DNA of 64,000 nt from positions 868,001-932,000 of the forward strand of contig KE546965.1 of assembly GCA_000442125.1 (NCBI GenBank). Direction: 5' to 3'. Made by a program: the position numbers and the translations under genes. Numbering within the stretch: the first letter of the stretch is position 1; each line of letters begins with the position of its first letter. Origin of the DNA: Opeltia flavorubescens. Lineage: Eukaryota > Ascomycota > Lecanoromycetes > Teloschistales > Teloschistaceae. Of the stretch, positions 55,196 to 64,000 are shown piece after piece. The notes beneath the pieces are model-generated. The model had not been told where the DNA came from. It ran no database searches and saw only the letters and a list, made by a program, of their open reading frames with translations.

Positions 55196-56062
55196 ATGAG
55201 CGGGGAACGTAAGACCTATTTCCTTGCACCGACCAGAGACAATCCACCATCCGGACCGATCGCTCTCGGTAATATCATTGCATCCCCAAAGCTAGCAGAG
55301 ATGCCAATCATCTCTGCGTTGCCCATCGATCGAACGGTTATGTCGATCGAGAGGAATGAGGAGACCAACTGGAAGCTCATGCTCGAGAAACACAGAAGCG
55401 GAAGTATCGGACTCTGGGGTAGCTTCTTGCAGCTGTTTTTGGGTGTAGGTGGCGATGTAGGCATCAGTCGGGAAGTGAGTGACTCCAGGACATACCAGTT
55501 CGACCGTCTGGAAACGAGATCGTTCTGGCCCACGGAAGAGTATGTCAGAACTAGCGTGACGGCAAAGCCAGTGCAGGATTTCTTGAAGAGCAAGAAATTC
55601 TCTCACAATGTGTACATGATTACTAGCATCAAGATCGCTTTCGGTGCCAGTATCGCTCGGTCGGTAGTGCGAGATCGCGGTATGTTTACCCAGCTGGGCG
55701 TAGATGCAAGCAGTGTCGGAATTCCCATCAGTGGAGGACCTCAAGGAGATTTGAGCTGGGGTAAGACTGAAGAATCTTCATCTCAACGTGATTCTGGTTT
55801 CGTTTTCGCTTTTCGCTTGCGGGAGATACGCTATACGACAAGACGTGGCCTGAAACAGGGTGAGTTTGTAAAAGGTGCATTTTTCGGGTTGGACGAAGGA
55901 CCAACAAACGAAAAGGTGTTCGATGTCCTCGAGGCAGATAGAGAGTTTGAACTCATGGGGCTGGCAGATGAGGATGTGCACGCCGAAGATATCGATGAAG
56001 ATGCCAAGGAGGTAGAGGAGGATGGAGANACATGTGAATGTATTCCTCTGTCGGGATCATGA
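55196..56062 (+). CDS. Gasdermin-like candidate, fungal beta-rich protein
   Basis: A single exon of 288 residues starts at ATG 55196. I recall it as a widespread unnamed Pezizomycotina family (GPIALGNIIASP near residue 20, then FDRLETRSFWPTEEYVRTSV, NVYMITSIKIAFGAS at 138-152 and GFVFAFRLREIRYTT at 201-215). The order and spacing of these strands resemble by eye the gasdermin pore-forming domain: an early LxLGxI strand, a helix before a VYxxT strand, and a late AFRL strand. A 35-residue acidic tail (EDVHAEDIDEDAKEVEEDG) would sit where fungal gasdermins keep a short inhibitory segment. This assignment is inference and needs structure prediction. An ambiguous base at 56029 falls in the tail without shifting frame. 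The neighbouring TPR-subtilase is the natural partner if it is a gasdermin. Confidence 0.7.
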   Translation: MSGERKTYFLAPTRDNPPSGPIALGNIIASPKLAEMPIISALPIDRTVMSIERNEETNWKLMLEKHRSGSIGLWGSFLQLFLGVGGDVGISREVSDSRTYQFDRLETRSFWPTEEYVRTSVTAKPVQDFLKSKKFSHNVYMITSIKIAFGASIARSVVRDRGMFTQLGVDASSVGIPISGGPQGDLSWGKTEESSSQRDSGFVFAFRLREIRYTTRRGLKQGEFVKGAFFGLDEGPTNEKVFDVLEADREFELMGLADEDVHAEDIDEDAKEVEEDGXTCECIPLSGS

Positions 56063-57456
56063 TCTTGGCCGGAAGACAATGAGTCAAGCTTATAGTATCA
56101 ATGTAATGTGTGAGGTGGGACTGTCGATATTGATATCAAGGTACTGCAGCATCTTGTCTCCAGAAATTTGCTCAACCCATCGACTGGCATAGAGTTAAAG
56201 AAGAATGAGTCTCCGCTGTTCAGTCAGGCGCTCAGAGAAACGCATATGCAATGAGGTTTGGCAAGAAGGAAGAACCTCTACTTGTTTTTCAATTGGTGGA
56301 AGTGCCAAGCACGACCAAAAATGATGTCATGGGCTCACAGTTTCTATTACCAAACAACACGGTACTTCCACCGAAAAACATAGTGTAGACGTAGTACTGA
56401 ATAATAAATCAACTATCTGATACTCGAATTCAGAGTTCGTAACAAGATTTCAAGTTGCTACGAGCTCAGTTGTTCATCTCCAAACGGCGTTGATTTTGTC
56501 GTATTTAATCGTGTTATCCTGAGTTACACACCGTCTATTTGAGTACAATTGCTCGCTAGGCAAACTAGGAACATCTAATTCGTGGTGGATATCGGCGTTC
56601 ATGACGATGGTCCTCTCATCTCCAAACGAAGCAAAGTCCTATTTGGTTTTGAGTCTCTTCTAAACCATATATGACCCTTATACATGTCCTCGTTGGGGAA
56701 AGAAACAGACGAACGCTCTCGTATCGAAATTTGGATTAATCTCTGTAATATTACAAGCGATATCTAGTACATGCCGCCAGACACGGGGTCTTTTGAGGGA
56801 AACGCATTTTCAGCGGGTAGAGGCTCACCTTGACGTATAACGACGACCAATAGCTGTACGGCAAGCCAGTCTGATACACCAGCCTGCATGTTGGGATGAT
56901 ATTGGAAGGATTGATCCTCCCGGAAGTCAATGATCAGATGGTGTTCAGTATTCGATTGAGAGTCTATTCTGTGACTTTTTCTCATTATAGCGCAACTATT
57001 GACCTTACCATTCATTTATGGTGGATATGAGAATTAGGATTGATTGTGTGTTGAATTTTCATGCGGCCGCTTCTGATGCCATGTCGGTGAAGTCCCTTTC
57101 TGACTCTATGATGGCGGCTTGTAGGGCTATGTATGCTTTATCGGGAGCCAGGATCGGGTCTCTGCCCGCTTGGAGAATATATCCTGGACTCTACGGCTGT
57201 TTTTCTTAGCCATGTATAATCTTACGCAATTTTTTTATATTGACGTTCGGCGGCATTCTTCTTTCAACTTCCAAGGTCGTATTGAGAAGCCACTACGAAC
57301 TTGAAATCAAGGAAGAGTAGATATCTCATGTACATGAATGAATGCTAAATCTAATTTCGAGCCAACCTCTTTTGGTGGCTTACTGCCGACCCTTAATCTA
57401 TCAGCGGGCAAACATGCAGAGGTTTTGTTTCCACAGAGCGTCGTCTGTAGGACATT
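56063..57456. other. Gene-free stretch (1.4 kb)
   Basis: No supported gene is found. Short frames at 56764-57015 and 57018-57209 have no family pattern. It holds the 3' flanks of the two convergent neighbours. Confidence 0.5.
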
Positions 57457-58536
57457 TCACGTGGTGCTAACATTTTCACCGTTCTTACAATACAGCCTAT
57501 ATGAAGCCGCCCACCAGTCATCCTTCATAATATAAGCGTAGAATGGCTCATATTTTCTAACCTGAACCGCCGCTCGAAGTACCGTCGTCAATCCCGCCAC
57601 TATTTCTCCCATATCCAACGGCTCTTTTCCTAACGGAACCGCCAAAACACCCACTTTTGACTCCAAGATACACTGAGCTGGCCCTGGTTGTTGAAAGGTG
57701 AAGATTTCTCGTGATTGAGCAAACTCCAATTTCTCATCTGCACGGCGCCAAGCGAAGATTTGTGACGAGATGCGTGTATGCGATGATAGCCATAGCTGTG
57801 GCGTTAGGGCCGGGCAGCTGGGGAGACTTTGACCATTCCAATTGATGTGCACGGTGATTTTCTCGGAAACAGACGCGGTGGCTGTCAAGTTGTCGGATGG
57901 CAGTGGTTCGGTCCCAGCAGAGGGGGTTACGCTGCTGGTCACGAGCAGCGGTTTAGGCGCAGCAGAGGAGATCACGCTGCTGGTTACGAGCAGCCGTTCA
58001 GTCCCAGCTGAGGAGGTCCAGGAGGGTGCTGGTGGTATAGGCTGCGGCTCATATTCACTCCTAATTACTCCAATATGCTGGGCTGGTGTCGCGCGCGTTT
58101 TCAACGTAGCTGTAAGAAGTCGTGGGCTCGAGTCAAATAATGTAAGATAGTCTAGGAGTTTTAGCAATACCGATGCAGCAACTTCAGTAGTGAGCAGATC
58201 ACTGCTCCCTAGCGGTTGAATGAGAGTGCGAAGATTGGGAAAGCTGCGAAGTATTTTGGACCTGGTGATTGGTGCTGAATCAGGGACTTTCCAGAAGGAC
58301 ACCAAGAAGGTGTAGATGTTGTAATAGAGCTGAGGGGGAGTAAACGGGTCTGTGACGCGCTGTTCGTCCAGGTCGACATCGATATCGCGAAGGGCCACCG
58401 CCGGTCTCACTGGCACGTTCAGAGAATTGACAGCGGTGCTAGCTTCGGGTGATATATCATGATCTGGAACTACTCCCAGGCTCAAAATGCAACTAGCGAG
58501 TGAGAAGACTGAGATGAGCGTGGCAAATGCCCGCAT
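57457..58536 (-). CDS. Secreted protein with internal 16-residue repeats
   Basis: A single exon gives 359 residues. Residues 1-19 are a signal peptide (MRAFATLISVFSLASCILSL). A middle part (~170-220) carries tandem units of about 16 residues built on LLVTSSVxxSAxxxP, rich in Ser/Thr and likely O-glycosylated. The C-terminal part (ITVHINWNGQSLPSCPALTP to YIMKDDWWAASYRLYCK) is a folded domain of unknown family with three Cys. There is no enzyme motif. It is probably an extracellular or wall-associated protein. Confidence 0.65.
   Translation of the reverse strand: MRAFATLISVFSLASCILSLGVVPDHDISPEASTAVNSLNVPVRPAVALRDIDVDLDEQRVTDPFTPPQLYYNIYTFLVSFWKVPDSAPITRSKILRSFPNLRTLIQPLGSSDLLTTEVAASVLLKLLDYLTLFDSSPRLLTATLKTRATPAQHIGVIRSEYEPQPIPPAPSWTSSAGTERLLVTSSVISSAAPKPLLVTSSVTPSAGTEPLPSDNLTATASVSEKITVHINWNGQSLPSCPALTPQLWLSSHTRISSQIFAWRRADEKLEFAQSREIFTFQQPGPAQCILESKVGVLAVPLGKEPLDMGEIVAGLTTVLRAAVQVRKYEPFYAYIMKDDWWAASYRLYCKNGENVSTT
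57890..58030 (-). repeat. Tandem ~48-bp coding repeat
   Basis: About three imperfect copies of a 48-bp unit containing CTGCTGGTCACGAGCAGC-like sequence (plus strand) encode the 16-residue repeats of the secreted protein. Copy number is likely to vary between strains. Confidence 0.65.
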
Positions 58537-59891
58537 CTTGCTTCGGTAGAACTTAGTAATAGCAAGTTATTCTCCAGTCCTGCATCTTTGTTATATATCG
58601 TTCTGTCGNCACAAAAGTGGACTAGTATATAGTCCCTCCTTGCCTTGTGCCTTATCCTAGGACATGTTTCATGTTCGAAATGGGCAAGGCATTCACGTCA
58701 ATCCGGTTTGAAAACACTTGAACAAGGCATACTTATACAGCACTCATCGCGGATTCCTCAATTGCGCTGTTGCGCATGTGCACTAATTTCTCGGTACAAG
58801 CCGCGCGCTATCAGGCATAGCAAGTTGCGAATTTGCGCTTCACCGAGATAAATCTAGTATCGGCAGTGACCTTGAGAAATGGCTTCGGCTATCGCTTTGC
58901 AGAGCGCCTGAACAGCAGAAACATGATTTAGAGTATCAAGGCGTATTTTTACCGTTCGGGATATCACCAGTCCGATCTAATCGATGTATCCATCTAGAAG
59001 GAATCCTCGTTAAGTCACTTATCCTATCTTACTCTGCTCTCCAGAATTCCGTGAGAGATGAAATCTTTGAATATTGATCGTGCGCAGGGCAATCCCGATA
59101 CATGCACGTTCTTCGGGCTTTCCTTCTCGAAACAACTCCTAAAGTAAAAGATTTGTGCTTACATTGCACACTAGGCTGTGGGAAAGATCTAATATTCTTA
59201 GGATGAATACGCGGAGGAGGCTCTAAGCAGAGGCTTTGGAGCGAGAAGATTCTTTCTGAGGAAGTGGGAGACAAAAGCTTATTTGCACGTTGCATGGAGA
59301 AAAAGCGGGTGGACGAAGCGAAGGATCTAGCAGAGACGCTAAGCACAAGCGATATTGACAACTATGATGTCATAGTGTTTGAAGTTGAATGGCTAAATGA
59401 TGTAGCAAAACTTTCGCACCCTCCATGCTTTCGCTAAGCTTATTGTTGCACTGAATGGTGGGACACAAGTGTGTAGTCATATTTATGAAGGGTATCTGTT
59501 GCATTTTCTATACTTGAATGCAATCCTACCGAGAATGGACATAAGTCCAGCTAGGAATCTGGCTGTTGTCACTTTTTCGAATAGAGGAGTCTCGATTTAA
59601 CCCAATGACTCCATCTCACGTTTGTCTATACTATCGTAAAGCAAAATCTCTATTGCTGCTCTCTATTTTCTCGTGTCTCGGAATCTCGTCAAGTCAATAA
59701 TCGTTGGTCTATCACATACCCGGCAATGTCATGATGAGACAGCGTGTACGGCAATTACAGATCGACCAGCCTCGTACGTGATGCAGGTTATTCAGACTGT
59801 AACAATAGACCGTAGAAGGATCTGGCATGCAGGTTGCTAACGCGCCGCTCAACCTTCTAATGCAGCTAAGACATTAGCATGCATACCATCA
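58537..59891. other. Gene-free stretch (1.35 kb) with small open frame
   Basis: No full gene is supported. A plus-strand frame at ~59200-59438 encodes a charged segment (MEKKRVDEAKDLAETLSTSD, IDNYDVIVFEVEWLNDVAKL) that looks more coding-like than its antisense frame, possibly a gene fragment. One ambiguous base is at 58609. The right part is the promoter of the GMC oxidoreductase gene. Confidence 0.35.
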
Positions 59892-62002
59892 ATGCCGATC
59901 ACATGGATTGAAACGTTAAGTATACTCTCGCTGCTTCCTCGTTTCTTCTTTCTGCTTCTTATTCGTACGTTTGCGCCCGTGGTGAATACAAATTCAAACA
60001 TGACTTCAATCTCTTCTCCCGCAGCGTTTGCCTCGATGAATTTTGACTATCTAATAGCTGGTGGAGGCACAGCCGGTCTGGTCCTGGCAAATCGATTGAC
60101 TGAGATACCTACCATATCCGTCGGAGTCATTGAAGCTGGCGAAGATTTGACAAATGATACCAAGGTGACGACACCGCTGTACATGTTCCAGATGCTAGGA
60201 GATCCAAAGTATGATTGGGACTTTACGAGCGAGCCACAGGTGGGTCAAACATTAAGATGAACTTTGGGGGTGGTGACACTGGATCTAAATTATCTATCGT
60301 CTTATAGGAAGCTCTAGATGGCCTTCAAGTGACACAAAATCGCGGTAAAATGCTGGGCGGTTCTAGCGGCATCAATTTCATGCAATTCACATTTGCTTCC
60401 CGTCTTGACCTTGACGACTGGGAGAAACTCGGTAATACGGGCTGGAACTACGAGACGATGGCTCCCTACTACAGGAAATTCGAGGATTTCCAAGCTCCTG
60501 GACCGGATATCGAAAGTCTTGGCATCACCGGATTCGTAAACGAGGCAGTTCACGGCCATGCGGGTCCCATTAATGCATCTTTCTCGCCCTTCTACACGCC
60601 TGTACAGGCTTCTTGGACCCCAACTCTGAGAAATATGGGTCTGGCGCCGAATGGAGATCCCAGGGATGGGGTTTCTTTGGGTGGTTACACGAATCCCATG
60701 GTCATGACCAAAGGCAAGGCGCAACGAAGTTTTGCCGGGAATTCGTACTGGAAGCCATTCGCCGAAAGACCCAATCTTCACACCGTCACAAACGCTATCG
60801 TACGAAACATCGTCTTCTCCAGCAATCGTAGTGGCGACTTAGTTGNGACCGGTCTAAACTTTACTGCTGGAAATCAGAGCTACATAGTCAATGCAACCAA
60901 AGAAGTCATCATCTCCGGCGGCACAATGAAATCGCCTCAAATGCTTGAACTATCTGGAATCGGAAACGGCGATCTTCTCAGATCACTAGGCATCGAAGTC
61001 CTCATCGACAACCCCAACGTCGGCGAAAACTTTCAAGACCACCCACAATGCGGCTTACCATTCGTCCTCGACCACCAAGAACTCACCTTCGACGACATCT
61101 ACAACGAAGATCTAAAAGCCTACTGGACCAAAGTCTACGAAACAAATCACACCGGTCTCCTAACAACAGGCATCAGCCAAACAGCCCAACTATCCTGGAA
61201 CCAGATCCTCGGTCCAGAAAAGCAAAACCGTCCAGCGGAAATGGTAGCGAAATACTACAACAGCACCGCCGCTAGCCGCCCAGGCCTAAAAGCCCAATTA
61301 GATCTCACAGCCCAGAAACTCCTCGACCCAAATCAGTCCGCAGTCCAAACCGGCGGCTCGTCAGGAATTGGCGGAAAACCCAAACAAGGCGAGGAAAATA
61401 CCTCAGCATTCATCGGGGGCTTCGTAACCCACTCTTTCTCTCGCGGGTACATACACATAAACTCCACAGATCCAAACGCAGACCCGAAATTCGATCCGCG
61501 ATATCTATCTCATCCGTTGGATTTTGAAGTCCTGAAAGATCTCGTGCTTTTCTCCATCAATATATCTTCTACCCCACCGTTGTCGAACCACTTGAAGAAC
61601 AACGGCACAGTTCTCGTCCCGCCACTGACGGAGATGAACGACACTACCATCCGCGAACTCTTCAACACCCGTCTGATCACCGGGTGGCATGTCGTCGGTA
61701 GCTGTGCAATGCTTCCTCGAGACCAAGGCGGTGTGCTAGATCCGAGATTGAAGGTGTATGGAACAAAGAATGTGAGGGTTGTGGATGCGAGTATTGTGCC
61801 GTTGCATGTTCGGGGGAATACCGTCAGCTTGACGTATGCGATTGCGGAGAAAGCGGCGGATATTATTAAGCAGGATATGAATGACACTATGACGGGGTCT
61901 GGAGGTGGTCCGCAGCCTTTCGTCGGTTCTGGGAATGTGGTGGCTGTGGATGGGATGTTGTTCTTTTTGATGGCTTGTGTATATCTCTTCCTGATTTCTT
62001 AG
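59892..62002 (+). CDS. GMC-family FAD oxidoreductase with C-terminal hydrophobic tail
   Basis: Exons 59892-60239 and 60308-62002 give 680 residues. A hydrophobic N-terminus (SILSLLPRFFFLLLIRTFAP) acts as signal peptide or anchor. An alternative ATG at 60000 would remove it. FAD binding is at FDYLIAGGGTAGLVLANRL. GMC signature 1 is RGKMLGGSSGINFM, and signature 2 is GGTMKSPQMLELSGIG. The catalytic His lies in WHVVGSCAM, and the second active-site position is an Asn in RGNTVSLTYAIAEKAAD, a common variant. The family oxidises alcohols, sugars or aryl alcohols and gives H2O2. The end, a Gly-rich spacer then DGMLFFLMACVYLFLIS, looks like a GPI-attachment signal, which would tether the enzyme outside the cell. 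Many NxS/T sites fit secretion. The ambiguous base at 60846 keeps frame. Confidence 0.9.
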
Positions 62003-62668
62003 GCGACAATTTACCGACCATGTTATCGTATCAAATGCAGAGATCGGCACGAGAAGCTAGGCTTTTGTATACGAAGATATAACGTCGCTCTCTATCCATC
62101 AGTCAATATTCTAGGCTCTCACAAGTATACAATTCTAGCCCACTGAGGGAAATATCATTGCTGAATGACTTTCCCATATAGTCGTGGTACCGGTTTTGCA
62201 GGCTCGGTGGTACCTTATCTTAGAATATTCGAGACAGGGAATCTGATCACTATGGGCCTGTCGGGAGCGATGGTTGCTTCTACAGATATAGGATAATTAA
62301 CATAAAACTGCGATATCTAGTCCCTTCCCCCTGCAACTTTAAAGTCTGCTTTCTCTACTCTAAACAGTCTTCGGCGCATAGGTAGGCAGCAGACTAACAT
62401 CTACTCATTGGCTCTACTAGCAGGAGCTTCTAGCTCCTTTTTAAAAAGCATATCTTCCCTCTTACTTACTCTCCAGCTCTACTGGTGAGTGAAGATAGAC
62501 AATGATCAAGTTTTTATCATTAGAAAAAGGTGTGATCTACTACGCATGAGTTAGAAAAGCTGCGTGTACATTTCACAAATAGAGAGAACATGATGCTTCT
62601 ATCACAACAAAGTCGGGTCGTCAAAACATATACATTCCATCCCCCCCCCTCCCATCACCTCTATAAAT
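62003..62668. other. Gene-free stretch
   Basis: 3' flanks of two convergent genes, with a run of nine C at about 62642. No gene is seen. Confidence 0.5.
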
Positions 62669-63379
62669 TCAACTTATCAAATTCGGCAACGCCACCATCC
62701 TCCCCGGCTGCACCGGCCCCCCCACAAGCGTCAGAATATTCACCACAACAAGCACCTTCCCCGCCCAAACCACCACCCGAAACAGTCCCACCCAGCCTCT
62801 GATCGCTTTTTCGTTTAGTTTCTGTATGACGTGCAAGATTGTTTCCGAGGGGGAGGAGAATGTGGCGCCGACGTCTCGTGTTTTATGTCTGACTTTTGGG
62901 GAGGAGGAGTGGTCAAGGATGATGGAGATGGTGAGGATGAGGTTGCCGTATGTGAAGCTGTAGCTTTGGTTTTGATTGGCGGATGTGGAGGGGGTATTTA
63001 GGGGGAGGGTGGAGAGGGAGGCGAGGATGTTGGTGTATAGAGTATGTAAAGTATTCACGGCTGCGGGAATGGGGGAGATGGATTGCCAGTCGTAAACTGT
63101 GATAGTCATCGGGTGATCATTGGTTCTTTGGCGACGGCGAAGAGAGTTTGGTGGATGGCGTCGTGGCTGGTAGGGTTGGATCTCCTTGGTGAGGAGGAGG
63201 TTATTTAGAATAGAAGTATGGTCTTGTTGGATGTTGCCCTTGCGATTGCTGCTCTCTGGTTGAAGGGGAAGCTTCTGCCCAGGAGCAGCTCGCGCCTCGG
63301 TGTAAAATATGTGAATCGATAGCAGCAAAAGAAGATTGATTATGTATTTAGCAGAGTATCCGCAGCTAAGGTGATGCAT
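62669..63379 (-). CDS. Small secreted or membrane-anchored hypothetical protein
   Basis: A single exon gives 236 residues. The N-terminus (YIINLLLLLSIHIFYTEARA) is a signal peptide. A basic stretch (RRHPPNSLRRRQRT) follows and may be a processing site. The rest, from ITVYDWQSISPIPAAVNTLH to WVGLFRVVVWAGKVLVVVNI, is not recognised and ends in a hydrophobic segment. Its layout (signal peptide, polar spacer, W-containing C-terminal domain) recalls the protein at 57457-58536, but sequence similarity is too weak to call them paralogues. Confidence 0.55.
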   Translation of the reverse strand: MHHLSCGYSAKYIINLLLLLSIHIFYTEARAAPGQKLPLQPESSNRKGNIQQDHTSILNNLLLTKEIQPYQPRRHPPNSLRRRQRTNDHPMTITVYDWQSISPIPAAVNTLHTLYTNILASLSTLPLNTPSTSANQNQSYSFTYGNLILTISIILDHSSSPKVRHKTRDVGATFSSPSETILHVIQKLNEKAIRGWVGLFRVVVWAGKVLVVVNILTLVGGPVQPGRMVALPNLIS

Positions 63380-64000
63380 AGGTCGTTAAGTGATCATGGG
63401 GATATGATGTCGTTTTACTAGCCAGTAGCGCATCAATGCCTGCATTGAAGCGAAGCGCTTAGATGCCCATGCGAGTCGGAGAATTCCCAGAACCGAATAT
63501 GAAAGAAAGACAAGAATATGTCGAAGTTATAAGCGATCGAGGTTTTTCACTCTGGTAGATGGTGGGAAAACAAATTTGGAGGTTAGCCCATGAATGGAAT
63601 GACCGGAACTTTTGTTGACTTGCTAGAAAATGAAACGAAAGGGTCTGAACCTATTGCGTTACTGCTATCATGACCGATCGCGCCGAATTGGGCTGCGGAA
63701 GCAGATGGATGGTTTCGACTCAGGTTATTTTCTTCTAATGGAGATGTATGATAAGTCTGTAGATCAATAAGATGGTACAGGTGGACGGCAGCGGTTAATA
63801 ATTTGGGGGAAGAACCATCTACGGGTGATGAGATGTCGGTCGTGAACCTGTTCACCCTTTTATGATCTGCTGGCTGTCCGCTACTGAAGCTGTAAAGCTG
63901 TTCTGGATTGCTAGTCAGTAATGATGTAAACTTCTAACTCGTGCATGCACGACTTTAGGGTTCTTGTTGAAGAGAGACTTGATTTGGGAAATGGTATCAT
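63380..64000. other. Window end, no gene seen
   Basis: Upstream region of the gene at 62669-63379 plus short random-looking frames. A minus-strand frame at 63583-63855 has no family pattern. Confidence 0.4.

Noticed and set aside
59029-59361. 110-codon minus-strand frame
   Set aside because: No family pattern, and the opposite strand has a more coding-like charged frame in the same place.
57457-63379. Proteins at 57457-58536 and 62669-63379 as tandem paralogues
   Set aside because: They share only a signal peptide and general layout. No extended sequence match could be aligned by eye.

Overview
The window is nuclear DNA of a filamentous ascomycete (Pezizomycotina; the order cannot be fixed from sequence alone). 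The evidence is short GT-AG introns of 48-158 bp with CTRAY-like branch points, fungal-only families (HET, NACHT-WD40 with a fungal N-terminal domain, Fung_rhodopsin 7TM, DUF7730-like), and AT-rich blocks nearly free of CpA/CpG next to GC-balanced gene space, which is the look of repeat-induced point mutation (RIP).

Left end (1-14.4 kb) is decayed. Two AT-rich, RIP-mutated transposon blocks (1-2298 and 7026-9065) flank a fungal-N-terminal STAND-type gene with an in-frame TAG and a broken CHAT (caspase-like) gene. The second block is a DNA transposon with 29-bp inverted repeats and a TA target duplication, and it carries a nested 511-bp hAT-like MITE with an 8-bp target duplication. Another small inverted-repeat element and a short TTAGGG tract follow, then a HET-domain pseudogene whose nonsense codons all fit C-to-T change.

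From 15.1 to 24 kb there is a Fung_rhodopsin membrane protein, an ankyrin protein and a secreted deuterolysin metalloprotease, with long empty gaps. From 24.0 to 29.8 kb four compact genes form a lipid-flavoured group: an FMO/BVMO flavin monooxygenase, a di-iron fatty-acid/sterol hydroxylase, a CDP-alcohol phosphatidyltransferase of bacterial-looking type, and a Spinster-like MFS transporter. A TLC-domain protein and an anchorless P450, divergently transcribed, follow at 32.8-35.4 kb. They could act on one membrane lipid or lipid-like product.

From 35.7 to 50 kb there are a RING protein, hypothetical proteins, a 1471-residue NACHT-WD40 NLR-like protein and two convergent membrane-protein genes. 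At 51.2-56.1 kb lies the most interesting locus. A TPR-subtilase fusion with an intact catalytic triad is divergent from a single-pass membrane protein and, 7 nt further on, from a 288-residue beta-rich protein that by eye resembles a gasdermin pore-forming domain with a short acidic tail. This matches the known fungal layout of a gasdermin-like gene beside its activating protease, so it is a candidate regulated cell-death module. The right end has two secreted or membrane-anchored proteins and a secreted GMC oxidoreductase with a hydrophobic C-terminal tail.

Exon limits were set by eye from splice motifs, reading frame and family conservation. No database or expression evidence was available.
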